Shown here piece by piece: positions 61,164 through 64,000 of a stretch of 64,000 nt of DNA (positions are counted from its first letter, which is position 1; each line of letters starts with the position of its first letter). A program made the translations under genes and the position numbers. Under the pieces are notes generated by a model, which saw only the letters and a list, made by a program, of their open reading frames with translations, did not search any database and was not told the origin of the DNA. Origin of the DNA: JACCXG01 sp963717745 (lineage in GTDB: Bacteria; Acidobacteriota; Vicinamibacteria; Vicinamibacterales; 2-12-FULL-66-21); contig CAVQXJ010000014.1 of assembly GCA_963717745.1 (NCBI GenBank), positions 1 through 64,000 on the forward strand, in the 5' to 3' direction.

Positions 61164-64000
61164 ATGTTCAGCAGCTTCACCGTAATGTTCCGGCTCGTTG
61201 TGATTGTGGCGGCCCTCGTGGTGCCGGTATCGGCGATCAGCCAGAGCTTTTACGGCTCGCTCGTCGCGGTAGTGGAGGATGCGCAGGGCGGTGTCATGCC
61301 TGGGGCCACCATCGTGCTCGTCAACACCGCCACGAATGACCGGCGCCAGGGCGTGAGCGCGGAAGACGGCACACACCGCTTCGTGAATCTCGTGCCTGGC
61401 ACATACCGGCTCGAAGTGGAATTGGCAGGCTTTCAGCGCTACGTCCGCGACCAGATCCAGGTCAACGTCCAGTCGACGCCGCGCATCGCGGCGACGCTGC
61501 AGCTCGGAAACCTCACCGAAACGGTCTCGGTCAGCGGGGAAGCGCGGCTGTTGCAGACCGAGAACGCTTCTGTCGGCACCGTCGTTGGCACTCGAGCGGT
61601 GCAGGAGCTGCCGCTCAACGGACGCAACGTGCTCAATCTGATCGCCGTGGCCCCCACGGTGGTTCCGCAGGGCGGCAGCGACGGCAGCTTGACGGGCAAG
61701 AACGTCTTTGCCGCCGGCAACTACCAGATCGGCGGCGGGGTCGCCAACCAGAGCGCCTCGTTGTATGACGGCGTCCCGCTGCAGGACACGGCGTACGGCA
61801 ACATCGTAGTGCTGACGCCCAGCCCCGAGGCGGTCGAGGAATTCCGCGTGCAGACCAACAACAGCAGCGCCGAGTTCGGCCGCTTTACCGGCGGCGTCAT
61901 CAACATGGCGTCCCGCTCGGGCACCAACGCGTTTCGCGGCAGCGCCTTCGAATACCACCGCAACAAAGCGCTGAACTCGAACACGTTCTTCGGCGAACGT
62001 GCCGGCCTCGACAAGCCGCCGTTCGTGCAGAACAACTTCGGCGGCGTGCTGGGTGGCCCCGTGCTGAAGGACAAGCTCTTCTTCTTCTCGAGCTATGAAG
62101 GCTACCGCAATCGTGAAGGCGTGCTGTTCCGCCGCACCGTGCCGACCGCGGCGATGAAGCGCGGGGACTTCTCCGATTATCGAAACCTGGCGACGGGTGC
62201 CGTGGTGCCGCTCTACGACCCATGGACGCAATGCGGCATCGCGAATCCGGGGACCGGTGGTTACAACGGCGACTGCGGGACGGTGCCCAATCGCCTGCAG
62301 TTCCCCGGCAACATCATCCCGGCAAACCGGATCAACCCGATCGCGCGAAAGTATCTGGATTTTCCGGTCTACGCCGAACCGACGGTGGCAGGTGCGTGGA
62401 GGACGGAGAACTTCGAGCGAAACGCTTCGGTCGGCGGCGACAACGATCAGCTCAGCTTGCGCGGCGACTACAACCTGAGCCAGAAACAGCGCCTGCTCGG
62501 CCGCTTCACGCGATTCGAGTCGACGAACGCTGCTGTCGATGTCTACGGCAACGGCCAACGCCAGGGGGATCCGTATTCACCCGAGCACTTCATCACGACC
62601 CAGGTGATGGCTGCGCATACCTACACGATCAACCCGAGCAGCGTCCTCGACGTGCGCTTCGGGTTCCTGCGGTGGGACTACGACCGCACGCCGGGCAACC
62701 TCGGCATCGGCCTCCCGCAGACGTTCGGGTTGCCGACTACACCCTACGGCCAGATTTCAGAGCGAAGCGGAATTCCGGGAATGGAGACCATCCCGACCAT
62801 TGCCGCCGGTTCGAACAGCTTCATCAGCACCGGTCTGCTCTACGCCGACAACAAGTCTTACTCGGTGACGCCGACGCTGACGAAGATCGCCGGCCGTCAC
62901 ACGCTCAAGACCGGCGCCAACATCTTGTGGGCCACGGAAGACTACTTCCAGAACAACTCGACGGGGGGAACGTTCAATTTCAGCAACGCGCCGACAGCGG
63001 TTGACGGAACGAACCCCGGTGCGACCGGGGATCCGTTCGCATCGTTTCTCCTGGGCATCCCGACCGGAGGGACGTACCAGTCGTCAGGGTGGACCTACGC
63101 CGGCACGAGCTATCAGGCGTACTTTCTCGATGATTCATGGCAGGTCAACAACAAGCTGACGTTGAATCTCGGTCTGCGGTGGGAGATTCCGGGAGTCTTC
63201 ACCGAAAAAGACGATCGCATCGTGACCTTCAACCCGGACGTCGTCAACCCGGTCCTTGCCGGCCGGACGAATCCCGTGACCGGTCAGCCGTACGTGGGCG
63301 CGTTCGAGCTGGTGAACAGCTCCGAGCAGCCGGAGCGCGGCGTCAGGAAGGAGGTGTTCAACCGTGTCGTGCCGCGAGTTGGCTTCGCGTATCAGATCAC
63401 CGATGACACGGTGATACGCGGCGGCGGCGGGACGTTCATCACTCCGTCCACCGTCAGATTCGGGGACGGCGTCAATGGCCCGATCATTCTCCGCAACAAC
63501 ACCATCGTGACCAGCGTCGACAACAACCGCACGTTCTTCACGGATATGAGCAACCCGTTCCCGACCGGCGTGGAGAATTTCCCCGGACGCGATCCGAGCT
63601 TCCAGCGGGTGCTTCTCGGCGGCACCGCCGGCCAGTTCTACCGGGACGAAGAGGGCTACCCGGGCTACTCACACCAGTGGAACGTCGCGCTCCAGCATCA
63701 GTTCCGGAACAGGCTGTCCATGGAGCTCACCTACAGCGGTCTGGACGGGAATCACCTGCCCAACACGCTCAACATGAACCAGTTGGGGCGAGAGCACATC
63801 GATCAGGCGGCAAACGATACGAGCATCTGCAGCTTGACGAACAATCAGATCATCCCGCAGGGGCAGCCGGGCTTCGTCTCGACCCAGCGGGATACGTGCT
63901 ACGGCGCCTACCTGCGGCAGCAGGTGTCGAATCCGTTTGTCGGGCTGATCCGCGAAGGCGCGTTGTCCACGCCGACTTTGCAGCGGCAGCTGCTGCTCAC
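61164..64000 (+). CDS. Oar-like TonB-dependent receptor (cut by window end)
   Basis: The frame from ATG 61164 (GGAGGG at 61155-61160) stays open for 945 residues to the window edge, so the C-terminus is missing only because the window ends. Signal peptide LVVIVAALVVPVSAISQ, regulatory-like domain (FYGSLVAVVEDAQGGVMPGA, RFVNLVPGTYRLEVELAGFQ), plug-like segments (ELPLNGRNVLNLIAVAPTVV, LYDGVPLQDTAYGNIVVLTP, NNSSAEFGRFTGGVINMASR) and barrel motifs (NNFGGVLGGPVLKDKLFFFS, AYFLDDSWQVNNKLTLNLGL, VVPRVGFAYQITDDTVIRGG, SHQWNVALQHQFRNRLSMEL). It lies 113 bp after the cytochrome gene and would import a large ligand across the outer membrane. Length so far agrees with Oar-like receptors of 1,000-1,200 residues. 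Confidence 0.9.
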   Translation, partial: MFSSFTVMFRLVVIVAALVVPVSAISQSFYGSLVAVVEDAQGGVMPGATIVLVNTATNDRRQGVSAEDGTHRFVNLVPGTYRLEVELAGFQRYVRDQIQVNVQSTPRIAATLQLGNLTETVSVSGEARLLQTENASVGTVVGTRAVQELPLNGRNVLNLIAVAPTVVPQGGSDGSLTGKNVFAAGNYQIGGGVANQSASLYDGVPLQDTAYGNIVVLTPSPEAVEEFRVQTNNSSAEFGRFTGGVINMASRSGTNAFRGSAFEYHRNKALNSNTFFGERAGLDKPPFVQNNFGGVLGGPVLKDKLFFFSSYEGYRNREGVLFRRTVPTAAMKRGDFSDYRNLATGAVVPLYDPWTQCGIANPGTGGYNGDCGTVPNRLQFPGNIIPANRINPIARKYLDFPVYAEPTVAGAWRTENFERNASVGGDNDQLSLRGDYNLSQKQRLLGRFTRFESTNAAVDVYGNGQRQGDPYSPEHFITTQVMAAHTYTINPSSVLDVRFGFLRWDYDRTPGNLGIGLPQTFGLPTTPYGQISERSGIPGMETIPTIAAGSNSFISTGLLYADNKSYSVTPTLTKIAGRHTLKTGANILWATEDYFQNNSTGGTFNFSNAPTAVDGTNPGATGDPFASFLLGIPTGGTYQSSGWTYAGTSYQAYFLDDSWQVNNKLTLNLGLRWEIPGVFTEKDDRIVTFNPDVVNPVLAGRTNPVTGQPYVGAFELVNSSEQPERGVRKEVFNRVVPRVGFAYQITDDTVIRGGGGTFITPSTVRFGDGVNGPIILRNNTIVTSVDNNRTFFTDMSNPFPTGVENFPGRDPSFQRVLLGGTAGQFYRDEEGYPGYSHQWNVALQHQFRNRLSMELTYSGLDGNHLPNTLNMNQLGREHIDQAANDTSICSLTNNQIIPQGQPGFVSTQRDTCYGAYLRQQVSNPFVGLIREGALSTPTLQRQLLL

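Overview
The window is GC-rich, densely coded DNA that reads like Acidobacteriota, most likely Vicinamibacteria. The evidence is the mix of families: two duplicated-FtsX permeases of the ADOP type, a TIGR02999-type ECF sigma factor, kinase-ATPase-TPR regulators, Oar-like TonB-dependent receptors with an N-terminal carboxypeptidase-regulatory-like domain, and a run of exported PQQ-like beta-propellers. No rRNA, tRNA, CRISPR array, phage or complete insertion sequence was seen. This placement is inference; no 16S gene is present.

Layout. 0-4 kb: a broken kinase/AAA-ATPase/TPR regulator and a small secreted protein with an IS630-type MITE at its start codon. 4.7-8.2 kb: ECF sigma factor, esterase, remnants of a TonB receptor and a propeller histidine kinase, and a LuxR-type response regulator. 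8.3-14 kb: ADOP permease, small zinc-finger-like membrane protein, alginate-lyase remnant, Tat-type amidohydrolase and a TPR protein. 14.3-23.7 kb: housekeeping genes, namely pcnB, an OmpR-type two-component pair, a fatty-acid desaturase, serC-serA-DUF1015 and an M23 endopeptidase. 23.8-29.5 kb: three co-directional envelope proteins (two with degenerate kinase folds, one with a TonB C-terminal domain). 29.7-41.8 kb: an Oar-like receptor between two large inverted repeats, then five PQQ-like propeller paralogues. 42-48.4 kb: an intact kinase-ATPase-TPR protein, a protein of unknown function and a broken second ADOP permease. 48.4-58.6 kb: a sugar/uronate-type set (TIM-barrel epimerase, TonB receptor, SMP-30 lactonase, MmsA-type dehydrogenase, SDR, CE15-like esterase). 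58.8-64 kb: a seven-haem c-type cytochrome with TPRs and a TonB receptor that runs off the window.

Two themes cut across the window. First, intergenic spaces are filled with several families of dispersed inverted repeats; they end convergent genes, abut start codons, flank a receptor gene, and one sits inside a permease gene. Second, many well-conserved genes carry frameshifts. Most can be repaired by removing a single base, and they are densest in the first 1.8 kb, which suggests sequence error at least as much as true decay. A few loci (6.3-7.5 kb and 11.4-12.1 kb) have lost whole domains and cannot be explained by single-base errors.

The most interesting candidates for something undescribed are the pseudokinase/PEGA, TPR-TonB and pseudokinase/RodZ-HTH/PD40 trio (23.8-29.5 kb), the large inverted-repeat modules around the receptor and propeller cluster (29.7-39.4 kb), and the propeller cluster itself.
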